Shown here: positions 10,353-19,930 of the stretch, one piece after another
How positions within the stretch are numbered: the stretch's first letter is position 1
Layout: the number at the start of each line of letters is the position of its first letter
Origin: Pseudomonas graminis
Lineage (GTDB): Bacteria; Pseudomonadota; Gammaproteobacteria; Pseudomonadales; Pseudomonadaceae
Length of the DNA stretch: 64,000 nucleotides
Direction: 5' to 3'
NCBI RefSeq assembly: GCF_001705435.1
Contig: NZ_MDEN01000068.1
Location: 1 to 64,000 of the forward strand
The notes under the pieces: model-generated
What the model was told of the DNA's origin: nothing
Databases searched by the model: none
Seen by the model: the letters and a program-made list of their open reading frames with translations, nothing else
Made by a program: the position numbers and the translations under genes

Positions 10353-11114
10353 ATGAAAAAAATCCTCGTGATCGGCATCGGCGCAGGCAATCCCGAGCAC
10401 ATCACCATTCAGGCGATCAAGGCGCTGAACCGCACCCAGGTGTTTTTCATGCTCGACAAGGGCTACGCCAATGACGACCTGCTGGCGTTGCGCCGGGAGA
10501 TTTGCGAGCGCTACATCGAGGGCCATGACTATCGTCTGGTGCAGGTGAGCGATCCTCGGCGCAAGGACGATTCGCCGTCTTACCGCAGCGGGGTCGAACA
10601 CTGGCACGAGCAGCGCGCCGTGTTGTTCGAGCAACTGATCGCCGATGAAGTAAAGGCGGGCGAGACCGGCGGGTTTCTGGTGTGGGGCGACCCGGCGCTG
10701 TATGACGGCACCCTGAAGATTCTCGATCAGGTGCTCGCCCGCGGCCGTGAGTCATTTGCCTACGAGGTCATTCCCGGCATCACCAGCGTGCAGGCGCTCG
10801 CCGCCGGGCACCGCATCGGCCTGAACCGCATCGGCGAGCCGATCCACATCACCACCGGCCGGGAGCTTGCAGCGGAGCAGGGCGAGTACATCAGCAACAG
10901 TGTGGTGATGCTCGACGCCTATTGCACCTTCGAGCGGTTCGTCGATCAGGATTTACACATCTATTGGGGCGCCTACCTCGGCACCCCTGACGAGATGCTC
11001 ATTTCAGGCCCGCTGCACGAGGTCAGCGCGCAGATACGTCAAGCGCGTGAAGCCGCGCGGGCAGAGAAAGGCTGGATCATGGACACCTACCTGTTGCGCC
11101 GCGCCGTCCGCTAG
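10353..11114 (+). CDS. cobF: Precorrin-6A synthase, deacetylating (CobF)
   Basis: SAM-dependent methyltransferase of the aerobic cobalamin pathway. It methylates C1 of precorrin-5 with loss of acetate to give precorrin-6A. The 253-aa protein has the tetrapyrrole methylase glycine-rich start ILVIGIGAGNPEHITIQAI and a second conserved stretch VIPGITSVQALAAGHRIGLN near residue 140. I start at the ATG at 10353 (MKKILVIG), which matches the family N-terminus; the frame is open 39 bp upstream. It stands alone, about 44 kb from the other cob genes in this window, and converges with the glycosyltransferase. Confidence 0.93.
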   Translation: MKKILVIGIGAGNPEHITIQAIKALNRTQVFFMLDKGYANDDLLALRREICERYIEGHDYRLVQVSDPRRKDDSPSYRSGVEHWHEQRAVLFEQLIADEVKAGETGGFLVWGDPALYDGTLKILDQVLARGRESFAYEVIPGITSVQALAAGHRIGLNRIGEPIHITTGRELAAEQGEYISNSVVMLDAYCTFERFVDQDLHIYWGAYLGTPDEMLISGPLHEVSAQIRQAREAARAEKGWIMDTYLLRRAVR

Positions 11115-11123
11115 ATAAACGCT

Positions 11124-12437
11124 TCAGGCGTTCTTGTTCTTGGCTTCGATCCATTGGGACATGTACTGCGTGCTCTTGTGCTGATGATGGCGAAGCATGG
11201 CGCCGGTGAAGTGGGCCGCGCGATGGGCCTGCAGCGTGTCCCTCAGCGCCAGGATACGGTCGATCAGCACGGCGCAATGGCGGTCATGGCCAAAGCGCGC
11301 CGGCAGCAATTGCCAGCCGTCCTGTTGTGCCTGTTCCCAGCGCGCCTGATCGCTGTAAAGACTGACCGCCGCGTCTGCCACCCCTTGCGCATCACAGGCG
11401 ACGGCGCCAGGAAATGCCAGTTCGCCGTGCATGGCCTCGGCGCCGATGGGCGTCGTCACGGTGGGTGTGCCGCAGACCATGGCATCGATGATCTTGCCCT
11501 TGATTCCCGCGCCGAATCGCAACGGCGCCAGGGACACCCGCGCAGCGCCCATCACTTCCAGCGCGTCTTCGGCCCAGTTCATGATGTGAAACCCCTGAGC
11601 GGCGTTATGCAATGCCGCAGCCTTCGGCGGCGTGTAGGCGCCATACACATGAACCTGAGCAGTGGGCAGTTGCGCGCGAATCAGCGGCCAGACGGTGTTT
11701 TTCAGCCATAGCACGGCATCCCAGTTCGGGGCGTGGCGGAAATTGCCGATGGTGATGAAATGCGCCCGGTCTTCAAAGCTTCGCGGGCCAAGGGGCGCCT
11801 TGCGCGGCTCTCTTACCAGCAGCGGGACCCAATGGAGCTGAGCCGCGGGCACCGAAAACGCCTGGGTCAGCAGGTCGATTTCGACGTCGGAGACCATCAG
11901 GCTCAGGTCACTGCGGTGGATCGCGGCGATCTCGCGCTGGGCCAGGTCAGTGGTCGCCATCCGGGTGAACAGCTGATCCCGGGGCGTCTGGAAATAGTCA
12001 GTCAGGTCAGCATCGGGCTTGCCGTCGAGGCGTTCCTTGACCGCCTGATGACGGGCATGGCGCAGGCTCTGCAAGTCGGAGCTCTCAAGCAGGCGAAGGG
12101 CGTTCGGGCAGTGCTTCTCCACCCGCCAGCCGAACTGCTCTTCCATCAAAAACTGGTCGAACAACACCACGTCGGGCTGCAGCTCATGGACGAAGGCGTC
12201 AAAGCTGCTGTGGTTGAGGGCGATGGCGACTTCCGTGATGCCCAGCGCGGCCAGGTCGGCCTTGTGCTCGCCTTCCGTGGCGGCGCTGGCGATCGTGATC
12301 CGCCAGCCCTGTTCGAGAAAACAGTCGATGAGTTGCATGACATGCCCGCTGGCCGCAGACGAACGCGGCTCGGGCCAGACGTAGCCAATGATCAGCACAT
12401 GGATCGGGGATCGCTGCGCCAGTTGCTCAGTCGCCAA
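11124..12437 (-). CDS. Glycosyltransferase (group 1-like)
   Basis: Predicted GT-B fold glycosyltransferase of 437 aa. The N-terminal HVLIIGYVWPEPRSSAASGH is typical of the donor-side fold and a C-terminal GIKGKIIDAMVCGTPTVTT segment resembles the nucleotide-sugar site of GT4 enzymes. Neither donor nor acceptor can be told from sequence. It starts with a TTG (12437) inside the 3' end of the response-regulator gene, with AAGGG upstream, so the two overlap by 11 bp and are probably translationally coupled. There is no other polysaccharide gene nearby. Confidence 0.75.
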   Translation of the reverse strand: MATEQLAQRSPIHVLIIGYVWPEPRSSAASGHVMQLIDCFLEQGWRITIASAATEGEHKADLAALGITEVAIALNHSSFDAFVHELQPDVVLFDQFLMEEQFGWRVEKHCPNALRLLESSDLQSLRHARHQAVKERLDGKPDADLTDYFQTPRDQLFTRMATTDLAQREIAAIHRSDLSLMVSDVEIDLLTQAFSVPAAQLHWVPLLVREPRKAPLGPRSFEDRAHFITIGNFRHAPNWDAVLWLKNTVWPLIRAQLPTAQVHVYGAYTPPKAAALHNAAQGFHIMNWAEDALEVMGAARVSLAPLRFGAGIKGKIIDAMVCGTPTVTTPIGAEAMHGELAFPGAVACDAQGVADAAVSLYSDQARWEQAQQDGWQLLPARFGHDRHCAVLIDRILALRDTLQAHRAAHFTGAMLRHHQHKSTQYMSQWIEAKNKNA

Positions 12438-12789
12438 GGATGCCCTTTACCTTGTCACGCAGCTGGTCGATGGAAAACGGCTTGCCGATATTGTGCATGC
12501 CCTCAGGCACATCAACGGAATCCGCGTAGCCGCTGGCGAACAGCACCGGGATGTCCGGGCGGGCCTCACGTGCCTTGACGGCGAGGTCCTTGCCGTTCAT
12601 GTCCGGCAGGCCCAGGTCGGTCATCATCAAGTCGATGGTCTGGCCAGCGTTGTGCAGGACCGCAAGGGCCTCGGCGGCATCTGCTGCTTCCAGCACGGTG
12701 TACTCAAGCTCCTCGAGGACGTCGACAATCAACATCCTGACGATGTTGTCATCTTCGACCACCAGAATCGTGCGGGATGAATCGGACAT
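12427..12789 (-). CDS. Single-domain response regulator
   Basis: CheY-like receiver of 120 aa with no output domain. The acidic pocket (E12, D13, D14), phospho-acceptor D58 in MMTDLGLPD and a late Lys in NIGKPFS are all present. It resembles the receivers paired with PAS-type hybrid kinases in pseudomonads, including the C-terminal receiver of the kinase at 20487-22517. I start at 12789 (MSDSSRTILVV). It is transcribed ahead of the glycosyltransferase and diverges from the large CHASE3 kinase, with a 269-bp shared promoter region. Confidence 0.88.
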   Translation of the reverse strand: MSDSSRTILVVEDDNIVRMLIVDVLEELEYTVLEAADAAEALAVLHNAGQTIDLMMTDLGLPDMNGKDLAVKAREARPDIPVLFASGYADSVDVPEGMHNIGKPFSIDQLRDKVKGILGD

Positions 12790-13058
12790 GGCAAGTTCCT
12801 TAATTGGGCAGAGAGCGCATCGCACGGCGTTGGGTTTTCAGCGTTTCGCCGGGGGGCGCAATTGTGCCAAGTTCTGAGCCGCAACAACATGATTCAATTG
12901 AGTGTAGTGGCTTTTTGGTTGCACTCAAATGTACATTTCGGGCCTGATTGTTCCCTATCTAATGTCAGAAAATTCAATCTTCTACGTCATATGCTGGAGT
13001 TGTTGCCGAGGTTTGCGGCAAACTCCGTCGTTTAGACGAGTCCGCCTGAGCCCTTGTG

Positions 13059-16000
13059 ATGATCACCAACTCTGCAGTCGACGAGCAACGTTTCCGCAAA
13101 CTGTTAAGCCGCAACGTCAGTTTACCTTTGGCCGTCGGCGTGCTGAGTGCGGCCTTCTTCGTCATTCTGATTTCCTACCTGTTGTCGGCGATCCAGTGGG
13201 TCGAACACACCGATCGGGTGATCAACAATATCAATCGCTCGCTCAAGCTGTCGGTGGACATGGAAACCGGTATGCGCGGCTTCCTGCTGACCGGCGACGA
13301 GCGCTTTCTCGATCCCTACGAGGTGGCCAAGCCGGCCATCAGCACCGAGCTCAAGGGGCTTGAAGAACTGGTCGCCGATAACCCGGATCAGGTCGATCGA
13401 TTCAAGCGGCTGGCCGGGCTGCAAGCGTCGTGGGGCGAGTTCGCCCAAGAGATGATTACCCTTCGACGCACTGGCGGCGACTACCAGACGCAGATCCAGA
13501 ATCGTCGCGGCAAGCGCCTGTCCGACGAGATGCGTGATCAATACGAGCAGGCGGCGGACATCGAGCATCAGCTGCGGCTGACACGCAACACCGACGTTAC
13601 CCACACCACCGTGATGTCGGTCTCGTTGTACATCGCCTTTATTCTGATCGTCAGCGGGATCCTTGCCTGGGTCGGGCGTCGGGACATGACCACGCTGTCC
13701 GACACTTACGCCGCCAACCTCAAGGCCCAACAGCTGGACGCCGAGCGCTTGTCCCACGTCGCCTGGCTGCGCAACGGTCAGAGCGAACTGGCCGAGCAGG
13801 TGATCGGCCAGCTCACCCTCAATCTGCTGGGCCGCAACGTGCTGCATTTCTTCGCCCAGTACCTGGGTGCGGTCGTGGCGGCGGTGTACGTACGCCAGGA
13901 GCATGGCGGTCTGGTGCGCGTGGCGTCCTATGGTTTCTCCCGCGAGCAGGAACAGCACGAGCAGTCGATCTACAGCGGTGAAGGCGTGGTCGGCAAGGCG
14001 GCCGAGCAGGATCAGATCATCACCCTGGACAACGTCCCTCAGGACTATTTCAAAGTCACCTCCGGCCTGGGCGAAGGCTCACCGCGCAGCGTCGTGGTGG
14101 TGCCGACCAGCAACGATGACCACGTCAACGGCGTGATCGAGCTGGGCTTTCTTCGCGAGCTGACGCCCCGTGACCTGGAGTTCCTTGAGCTGGTGGCCGA
14201 GAACGTGGGCACCTCTATCGAGGCAGCCCGCTACCGTCAACGTTTGCAGGAAGTGCTCGCCGAAACCCAGCAGCTCAACGAAGAGCTTCAAGTGCAGCAG
14301 GAAGAATTGCGCACCGCCAATGAAGAGCTGGAAGAACAGTCGCGGATTCTCAAGGAGTCCCAGGCGCACCTGGAAATCCAGCAGGCGGAGCTTGAGCAGA
14401 CCAACGAACAGTTGGCCGAGCAGAGCAAGGCGCTGGGCGATCAGCGTGATGCGCTGGACCGCAATAATGAAGAACTGCACATCGCACAGATTGAACTGGA
14501 AGCCCGCGCCGACGAGTTGCAGCGCTCAAGCAAGTACAAGTCCGAGTTCCTGGCCAACATGTCCCACGAGCTGCGCACGCCGCTGAACAGCTCGTTGATT
14601 CTGGCCAAGCTGCTGGCGGAAAACCCGCAGGACAACCTCACCGCCGAGCAGGTCAAGTTTGCCGAATCGATCTACTCCGCCGGCAATGACTTGCTCAACC
14701 TGATCAACGACATTCTGGACATCTCCAAAGTCGAAGCCGGCAAGCTCGACATGCGGCCGGAAAACAGCGGCGTCAGCCGCTTGGTCGAAGGCCTGCGCAT
14801 GACCTTCGAACCGTTGGCGGCCGAGAAGAAGCTGGAGTTCTCGGTGGAGATCCAGTCAGGCACGCCGGTCTCGCTATACACCGATCGCCAGCGCCTGGAG
14901 CAGATCCTCAAGAACCTGCTGTCCAACGCCGTCAAGTTCACCGAAAGCGGCACCGTCAGCCTGACCGTGTCCCGTCAGCCGGGCGAGGGCGTGGCCTTCA
15001 CCGTTCGCGACTCCGGGATCGGCATCGCCGAGGAGCAGCAGGAGAGCATTTTCGAAGCGTTCCGTCAGGCCGACGGCACCACCAATCGCCGTTACGGCGG
15101 CACGGGTCTGGGGCTGTCGATTTCCCGCGATCTGGCCCGCCTGCTGGGCGGTTCGATCAGCGTGACCAGCGCGCCGGGGCAGGGCAGTATTTTCACCCTG
15201 GTCATGCCGGAAGAGTACGTCGAAGTCGAGCCTTCACAGTACGTCGAGGGGCCAGCAGCGGCTGTGCAGCCTGCGCCGGTTCCAGCCCGCATCACGCCGC
15301 CTGCGCCTGTCGCTGCCAAGCCTGCGGCGGCGGCAACACCCATTCCGCGCTTCGCTGATGACCGCGAGAAGGCGCCGTTCAGCAATCGCTGCATCCTGGT
15401 CATCGAAGACGAAGTGCGCTTTGCCCACATCCTCTACGATCTGGCCCATGAACTGGGCTACAACTGCCTGGTGGCCCATGCCGCCGACGAAGGCTTCGAC
15501 CTGGCCTCCTCGTTTATTCCGGACGCTGTGCTGCTGGACATGCGCCTGCCGGACCATTCCGGTCTGACGGTCCTGCAACGTCTGAAAGAGCTGCCAAGCA
15601 CCCGCCACATCCCGGTGCACGTCATTTCCGTCGAAGACCGTCAGGAAGCGGCGCTGCAAATGGGCGCCATCGGCTACGCGGTCAAACCGACCACCCGCGA
15701 AGAGCTCAAGGATGTCTTCGCCCGCCTCGAAGCCAAGCTTACCCAGAAGGTCAAACGCATCCTGCTGGTCGAAGACGATGCCTTGCAGCGTGACAGCATC
15801 GCGCGCCTGATCGGCGACGATGACATCGAGATCACGGCAGTCGGCTTCGCTCAGGACGCCCTTGATCTGCTGCGCGACAACGCCTACGACTGCATGATTA
15901 TCGACCTGAAACTGCCGGACATGCTCGGCAACGAGTTGCTCAAGCGCATGTCCATCGACGAGATCTGCGCGTTCCCGCCGGTCATCGTCTACACCGGCCG

Positions 16001-16568
16001 CAACCTGACCCGTGACGAAGAAGCCGAGCTGCTGAAGTACTCGCGCACCATCATCATCAAAGGCGCGCGCTCGCCGGAGCGGTTGCTCGATGAGGTGACG
16101 CTGTTCCTGCACAAGGTCGAGTCGCAGATGTCGAACGAGCGCCAGAAGATGCTCAAGACCGCGCGCAGTCGCGACCGTGTGTTCGAAGGGCGCAAGATCC
16201 TCGTGGTCGACGACGACGTACGCAACATCTTCGCCCTGACCAGCGCGCTGGAGCACAAAGGCGCCATCGTCGAGGTGGGGCGCAATGGGCTGGAGGCGAT
16301 CGAGAAGCTCAACACCGTCGAGGACATCGATCTGGTGCTGATGGACGTGATGATGCCGGAGATGGACGGCTACGAAGCCACCATCGAGATTCGCAAGAAC
16401 CCGCGCTGGCGCAAGCTGCCGATCATTGCCGTCACCGCCAAAGCGATGAAAGACGATCAGGATCGCTGCCTGCAGGCCGGTTCCAACGACTACCTGGCGA
16501 AACCGATTGACCTGGACCGGCTGTTCTCGCTGATTCGCGTGTGGATGCCCAAGATGGAACGTATCTGA
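13059..16568 (+). CDS. CHASE3-GAF hybrid sensor histidine kinase with three receivers
   Basis: Large inner-membrane hybrid kinase, about 1,169 aa. In order: first membrane span (about 24-46), periplasmic CHASE3 domain with the MRGFLLTGDERFL signature, second span (about 186-208), GAF domain (about 235-395), a long Glu/Gln-rich coiled coil (about 400-490), HisKA with the phospho-acceptor in MSHELRTPLN (about residue 503), HATPase with GGTGLGLS, then three receivers starting near 777, 899 and 1045. A GTG directly precedes the chosen ATG. The gene is followed by cheR, cheB and a second kinase, all on the same strand with short or overlapping junctions, so they probably form one phosphorelay unit. 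The ligand is unknown. Confidence 0.9.
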   Translation: MITNSAVDEQRFRKLLSRNVSLPLAVGVLSAAFFVILISYLLSAIQWVEHTDRVINNINRSLKLSVDMETGMRGFLLTGDERFLDPYEVAKPAISTELKGLEELVADNPDQVDRFKRLAGLQASWGEFAQEMITLRRTGGDYQTQIQNRRGKRLSDEMRDQYEQAADIEHQLRLTRNTDVTHTTVMSVSLYIAFILIVSGILAWVGRRDMTTLSDTYAANLKAQQLDAERLSHVAWLRNGQSELAEQVIGQLTLNLLGRNVLHFFAQYLGAVVAAVYVRQEHGGLVRVASYGFSREQEQHEQSIYSGEGVVGKAAEQDQIITLDNVPQDYFKVTSGLGEGSPRSVVVVPTSNDDHVNGVIELGFLRELTPRDLEFLELVAENVGTSIEAARYRQRLQEVLAETQQLNEELQVQQEELRTANEELEEQSRILKESQAHLEIQQAELEQTNEQLAEQSKALGDQRDALDRNNEELHIAQIELEARADELQRSSKYKSEFLANMSHELRTPLNSSLILAKLLAENPQDNLTAEQVKFAESIYSAGNDLLNLINDILDISKVEAGKLDMRPENSGVSRLVEGLRMTFEPLAAEKKLEFSVEIQSGTPVSLYTDRQRLEQILKNLLSNAVKFTESGTVSLTVSRQPGEGVAFTVRDSGIGIAEEQQESIFEAFRQADGTTNRRYGGTGLGLSISRDLARLLGGSISVTSAPGQGSIFTLVMPEEYVEVEPSQYVEGPAAAVQPAPVPARITPPAPVAAKPAAAATPIPRFADDREKAPFSNRCILVIEDEVRFAHILYDLAHELGYNCLVAHAADEGFDLASSFIPDAVLLDMRLPDHSGLTVLQRLKELPSTRHIPVHVISVEDRQEAALQMGAIGYAVKPTTREELKDVFARLEAKLTQKVKRILLVEDDALQRDSIARLIGDDDIEITAVGFAQDALDLLRDNAYDCMIIDLKLPDMLGNELLKRMSIDEICAFPPVIVYTGRNLTRDEEAELLKYSRTIIIKGARSPERLLDEVTLFLHKVESQMSNERQKMLKTARSRDRVFEGRKILVVDDDVRNIFALTSALEHKGAIVEVGRNGLEAIEKLNTVEDIDLVLMDVMMPEMDGYEATIEIRKNPRWRKLPIIAVTAKAMKDDQDRCLQAGSNDYLAKPIDLDRLFSLIRVWMPKMERI

Positions 16569-16617
16569 ATGAACCGGATCAATTGACCGCCTTTTTGCCC
16601 GATCCAGAGTGTTGCCG

Positions 16618-17439
16618 ATGCACCAAGAACGAGACGCCGATATCGAGTTACGCTTGCTCATTGAAGCGATTTACTTGAAGTACAGCTACGATTTCCGCGA
16701 TTACTCGGGTGCGTCGGTGAAACGACGTGTGGCCCACGCGTTGCGTCAATTTGAACTGAAGACCATTTCCGCGTTGCAGGAGCGGGTGTTGCATGACCCT
16801 TCGGCGTTCATGCAACTGCTGCAATTCCTGACGATCCCGGTCAGCGAGATGTTCCGCGACCCGACGCACTTCCTGGCGATCCGCGAAGAAGTCGTGCCGC
16901 TGCTCAAGACCTACCCGTCGGTCAAAGTCTGGATTGCCGGGTGCAGCACCGGGGAGGAGGTTTACTCGATGGCGATCCTGCTGCGCGAGGAAGGCCTGCT
17001 CGATCGCACGATCATCTACGCCACCGACATCAATCCCAATTCGCTGGAGAAGGCCAAGCAAGGCATCTTCTCCATGGAAAACATGCGCGCCTACAACGAG
17101 AACTACATCAAGGCCGGCGGCAAGCGGCTGTTTTCGGAGTACTACACGGCCGCCTACGATTACGCGATCTTCGATAAGACCTTGCGGGAGAACGTCACCT
17201 TCGCCGATCACAGCCTGGCGACAGACAGCGTGTTCTCCGAAACACAGTTGATCTCCTGCCGCAATGTGCTGATCTACTTCAACAAGAAGCTGCAGGACCG
17301 CGCCTTCGGGCTGTTTCACGAGTCCCTGTGCCACCGCGGATTCCTCGTGCTGGGCAGCAAGGAAACCCTGGATTTCTCCGGGTACAAAAACCAGTTCGAC
17401 CCTCTGGTCAAACTCGAGCGGATCTACCGCAAATCATGA
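16618..17439 (+). CDS. CheR-type protein-glutamate methyltransferase
   Basis: SAM-dependent methyltransferase of the CheR family, 273 aa. The N-terminal all-alpha domain (DFRDYSGASVKRRVAHALRQ) precedes the Rossmann domain with KVWIAGCSTGEEVYSMAILL (SAM-binding GCSTGEE) and LISCRNVLIYF near residue 222. No chemoreceptor gene is nearby, so its substrate may be a kinase in this operon or an unlinked receptor. I start at the ATG at 16618; a GTG nine bases earlier is possible. Its stop overlaps the cheB start as ATGA. Confidence 0.88.
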   Translation: MHQERDADIELRLLIEAIYLKYSYDFRDYSGASVKRRVAHALRQFELKTISALQERVLHDPSAFMQLLQFLTIPVSEMFRDPTHFLAIREEVVPLLKTYPSVKVWIAGCSTGEEVYSMAILLREEGLLDRTIIYATDINPNSLEKAKQGIFSMENMRAYNENYIKAGGKRLFSEYYTAAYDYAIFDKTLRENVTFADHSLATDSVFSETQLISCRNVLIYFNKKLQDRAFGLFHESLCHRGFLVLGSKETLDFSGYKNQFDPLVKLERIYRKS

Positions 17440-18053
17440 GAACGTCGTTTCCTTGCCCGTCCCCCGACCAGCCCGCGCTGCCGGCGGTGGACGCGATTGT
17501 GGTCGGCGCATCGGCCGGCGGTGTCGAAGCGCTGTTGAAGATTTTCCGCACGCTGCCCAAGGGCTACCGGTTGCCGATCGTTGCGGTGCTCCACGTGCCG
17601 GACCAGCGCCGCAGCCACCTGGCCGAGGTCTTCGCCATGAGCGTGGCCATGCCGGTCAAGGAGGCCGACGACAAGGAAACCATCGCGCCGGGCACGCTTT
17701 ACTTCGCCGCGCCCGGGTATCACCTGTCGGTGGAGAATGATTTCAGTCTGTCATTGAGTCAGGAAGAACGGGTACATCATTCGCGCCCAAGCATCGACGT
17801 ACTGTTCGAATCGGCTGCTGACGCGTACGGTAAGCGGCTGGCAGGGGTGCTGCTGACCGGCGCCAGCAGCGACGGCGCGCGCGGTACCGCAAAAATCAAA
17901 GAGTACGGTGGCCTCACCGTGGTCCAGGACCCGGCACAAGCGCTCGTGCGAACCATGCCCGAGGCGGCGCTTGCCCTTCATACGCCGGATTTTCTATTGC
18001 CTTTGCCCGACATTGGGTCCCTGCTTGTCGAGCTGGAACGAATTGCATGCTGA
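17436..18053 (+). CDS. CheB-type methylesterase lacking a receiver domain
   Basis: CheB catalytic domain only, 205 aa; the receiver that normally precedes it is absent. The catalytic triad is visible as S26 in VVGASAGGVEAL, H53 in VAVLHVPDQ and D146 in LLTGASSDGARG. It would remove methyl groups added by the upstream CheR, or deamidate Gln, but without the usual phosphorylation control. The ATG at 17436 overlaps the cheR stop, and the stop overlaps the start of the next kinase gene, so all three are translationally coupled. Confidence 0.88.
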   Translation: MRTSFPCPSPDQPALPAVDAIVVGASAGGVEALLKIFRTLPKGYRLPIVAVLHVPDQRRSHLAEVFAMSVAMPVKEADDKETIAPGTLYFAAPGYHLSVENDFSLSLSQEERVHHSRPSIDVLFESAADAYGKRLAGVLLTGASSDGARGTAKIKEYGGLTVVQDPAQALVRTMPEAALALHTPDFLLPLPDIGSLLVELERIAC

Positions 18054-19228
18054 GTGAAATCAAAGCCAAACTGCTGATCGTCGACGATCTGCCGGAAAAC
18101 CTGCTCGCCCTCGAAGCGCTGATCAAGCGCGAGGACCGTCAGGTGTTCAAGGCGCTGTCTGCGGACGAGGCGTTGTCGTTGCTGCTCGAACACGAGTTTG
18201 CAATGGCGATTCTCGACGTGCAGATGCCAGGGATGAACGGCTTCGAACTCGCCGAGCTGATGCGCGGCACGGAGAAGACCAAGAACATCCCCATCGTCTT
18301 CGTCAGTGCCGCCGGGCGCGAGCTGAATTACGCGTTCAAGGGCTATGAAAGCGGTGCCGTGGATTTCCTGCACAAGCCCCTCGATATTCACGCGGTGAAG
18401 AGCAAGGTCAATGTGTTCGTCGACCTGTATCGCCAGCGCAAGGCCCTGAAGCAGCAGCTCGAAGAGCTTGAGCACAGCCGTCAGGAACAGGAAGCCCTGA
18501 TGCGCGAGCTGAAGTCGACGCAGAGCGAGCTTGAACGTGCGATTCGCATGCGTGATGACTTTATGTCGATCGTCTCCCACGAGGTGCGCACGCCGCTCAA
18601 CGGGCTGATTCTGGAGACCCAGCTGCGCAAGCTGCACTTGGCCAAGGACAATGCGTCGGCGTTCACCATGGAGAAACTGCGGGCCATGGTGGATCGTGAT
18701 GAGCGGCAGATCCAGAGCCTGATTCGCTTGATCGAGGACATGCTCGATGTGTCGCGGATTCGTACGGGCAAGCTGTCGATTCGGACCAGTCCTTTTGATT
18801 TGTCGGAGTTGGTGGTCAATCTGGTGGAGAGCTATTCCGCGCAGATCGCCGCCGCCGGCAGCGCGGTGACGCTGCATGCGACGACGCCGGTGATTGGGGT
18901 GTGGGATGAGTTTCGCATCGAGCAGGTGGTGGCGAATCTGTTGACCAATGCGTTGCGCTACGGCGCGCATAAGCCGATTGAGTTGCGCGTTTACAGCGAG
19001 GCCGGTGAGGCGCGGGTGGAGGTGCGCGATCACGGGATCGGGATCAGTCCGGAAAACCAGAAGCGTATTTTTCAGCAGTTCGAGCGGGTCGCGGCCAGTC
19101 ATGCGGTGGCGGGGCTTGGCCTTGGGTTGTTTATTTCCGACCAGATAGTGGGCGCCCATGGCGGGCGGATCAGTGTCGAGAGCGAGGAAGGGGCGGGGTC
19201 GATGTTTCGGGTTTCATTGCCGCTCTGA
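18047..19228 (+). CDS. Receiver-histidine kinase (REC-HisKA-HATPase)
   Basis: Cytoplasmic hybrid kinase of 393 aa in the reversed order: receiver first (D13, D14 and phospho-acceptor D57 in MAILDVQMPGMNG), a coiled coil (about 130-165), then HisKA with H178 in VSHEVRTPLNG and a HATPase with GLGLGLFISDQ. No membrane span is seen. Its start codon lies inside the cheB reading frame (7-bp overlap). The layout suggests that the receiver takes phosphate from the CHASE3 kinase and gates this kinase, but the final output is not in the window. Bases after the stop run straight into repeat copy B. Confidence 0.88.
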   Translation: MLSEIKAKLLIVDDLPENLLALEALIKREDRQVFKALSADEALSLLLEHEFAMAILDVQMPGMNGFELAELMRGTEKTKNIPIVFVSAAGRELNYAFKGYESGAVDFLHKPLDIHAVKSKVNVFVDLYRQRKALKQQLEELEHSRQEQEALMRELKSTQSELERAIRMRDDFMSIVSHEVRTPLNGLILETQLRKLHLAKDNASAFTMEKLRAMVDRDERQIQSLIRLIEDMLDVSRIRTGKLSIRTSPFDLSELVVNLVESYSAQIAAAGSAVTLHATTPVIGVWDEFRIEQVVANLLTNALRYGAHKPIELRVYSEAGEARVEVRDHGIGISPENQKRIFQQFERVAASHAVAGLGLGLFISDQIVGAHGGRISVESEEGAGSMFRVSLPL

Positions 19229-19229
19229 T

Positions 19230-19440
19230 CAAGATATCTAAGATCAAGATCACAAGCGTCTGCCTGGGGGCAGACTGTTTCGCCTTCGGCGAGTTACTTG
19301 GAAAAGCACCCCAAGTAACCAAGGGTGCCTGCTCCTGGTTGGGCCCTTCCTTCGTCAGGGTTCCTTCACTCCGGTCCCGCTCCGTGGGCCCGCTGCCATC
19401 CGCCATCCATGGCGGGGGGCAGCTCTCGCCGCATCCATGC
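19230..19440 (-). repeat. Dispersed ~200-bp intergenic repeat, copy B (inverted)
   Basis: Read on the minus strand this matches the repeat at the left edge of the window nearly base for base outside its central hairpin. The central stem is GTTACTTGG/CCAAGTAAC (19293-19301 with 19311-19319). The outer GTCTGCC/GGCAGAC stem is also kept. It begins two bases after the receiver-kinase stop and forms the first part of an 812-bp gene-free gap that ends at the response regulator at 20041. Confidence 0.82.
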
Positions 19441-19532
19441 GGCTCGGCCCACGGAGCGAGACCTGCGTTCAGCCTGCACCCAAGTCGCGTGCTGCGGTGT
19501 CTGGGCTATCGCGTAGAAGATCAACAGCAAAA

Positions 19533-19688
19533 GCTTCCCGGCTAAAGCCGGTCCTACAGTCGGAGCCAGTCCCACTGACTGAACGCGCTGCTGTTTAGTG
19601 GAACGGCTTTAGCCGGGAAGAGGCCAGCCCAAGCGCCAACAATTTTGCTGATAGCACCCCCTACCTGTGGGAGCGAGCTTGCTCGCGA
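19533..19688. repeat. REP palindromes (two families)
   Basis: An inverted pair of the CCGGCTTTAGCCGG family (19533-19559 and 19596-19620) followed by one copy of the second family, GGGAGCGAGCTTGCTCGC (19666-19688). No believable gene overlaps them. Confidence 0.8.
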
Positions 19689-19782
19689 ATGCTGTTGCTG
19701 TTGCTGTGATCTTGATCTTCATACACAAGCCTGCCAGACGACGCAAAACGCGACTTGGGTGCAGGCTGAACGCAGGTCTCGT

Positions 19783-19930
19783 GGAGTGGGCCGAGCGGCA
19801 TGGATGGCGGCGGGCCCACGGAACGGGACCGGAGTGAAGGAACCCGACGCAGTCGGGCCCAACCGAGAGCAAGCACCCTTGGTTACTTGGGGTGCTTTTC
19901 CAAGTAACTCGCCGAAGGCGAAACAGGAGG
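19783..19930 (+). repeat. Dispersed intergenic repeat, copy C (partial, direct)
   Basis: Same orientation as the copy at the left edge of the window but shorter: the last segment with the GTCTGCC/GGCAGAC hairpin is replaced by unrelated sequence. The central stem GTTACTTGG/CCAAGTAAC (19882-19890 with 19900-19908) is intact. It sits about 110 bp before the response regulator and may overlap that gene's promoter. Confidence 0.78.
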
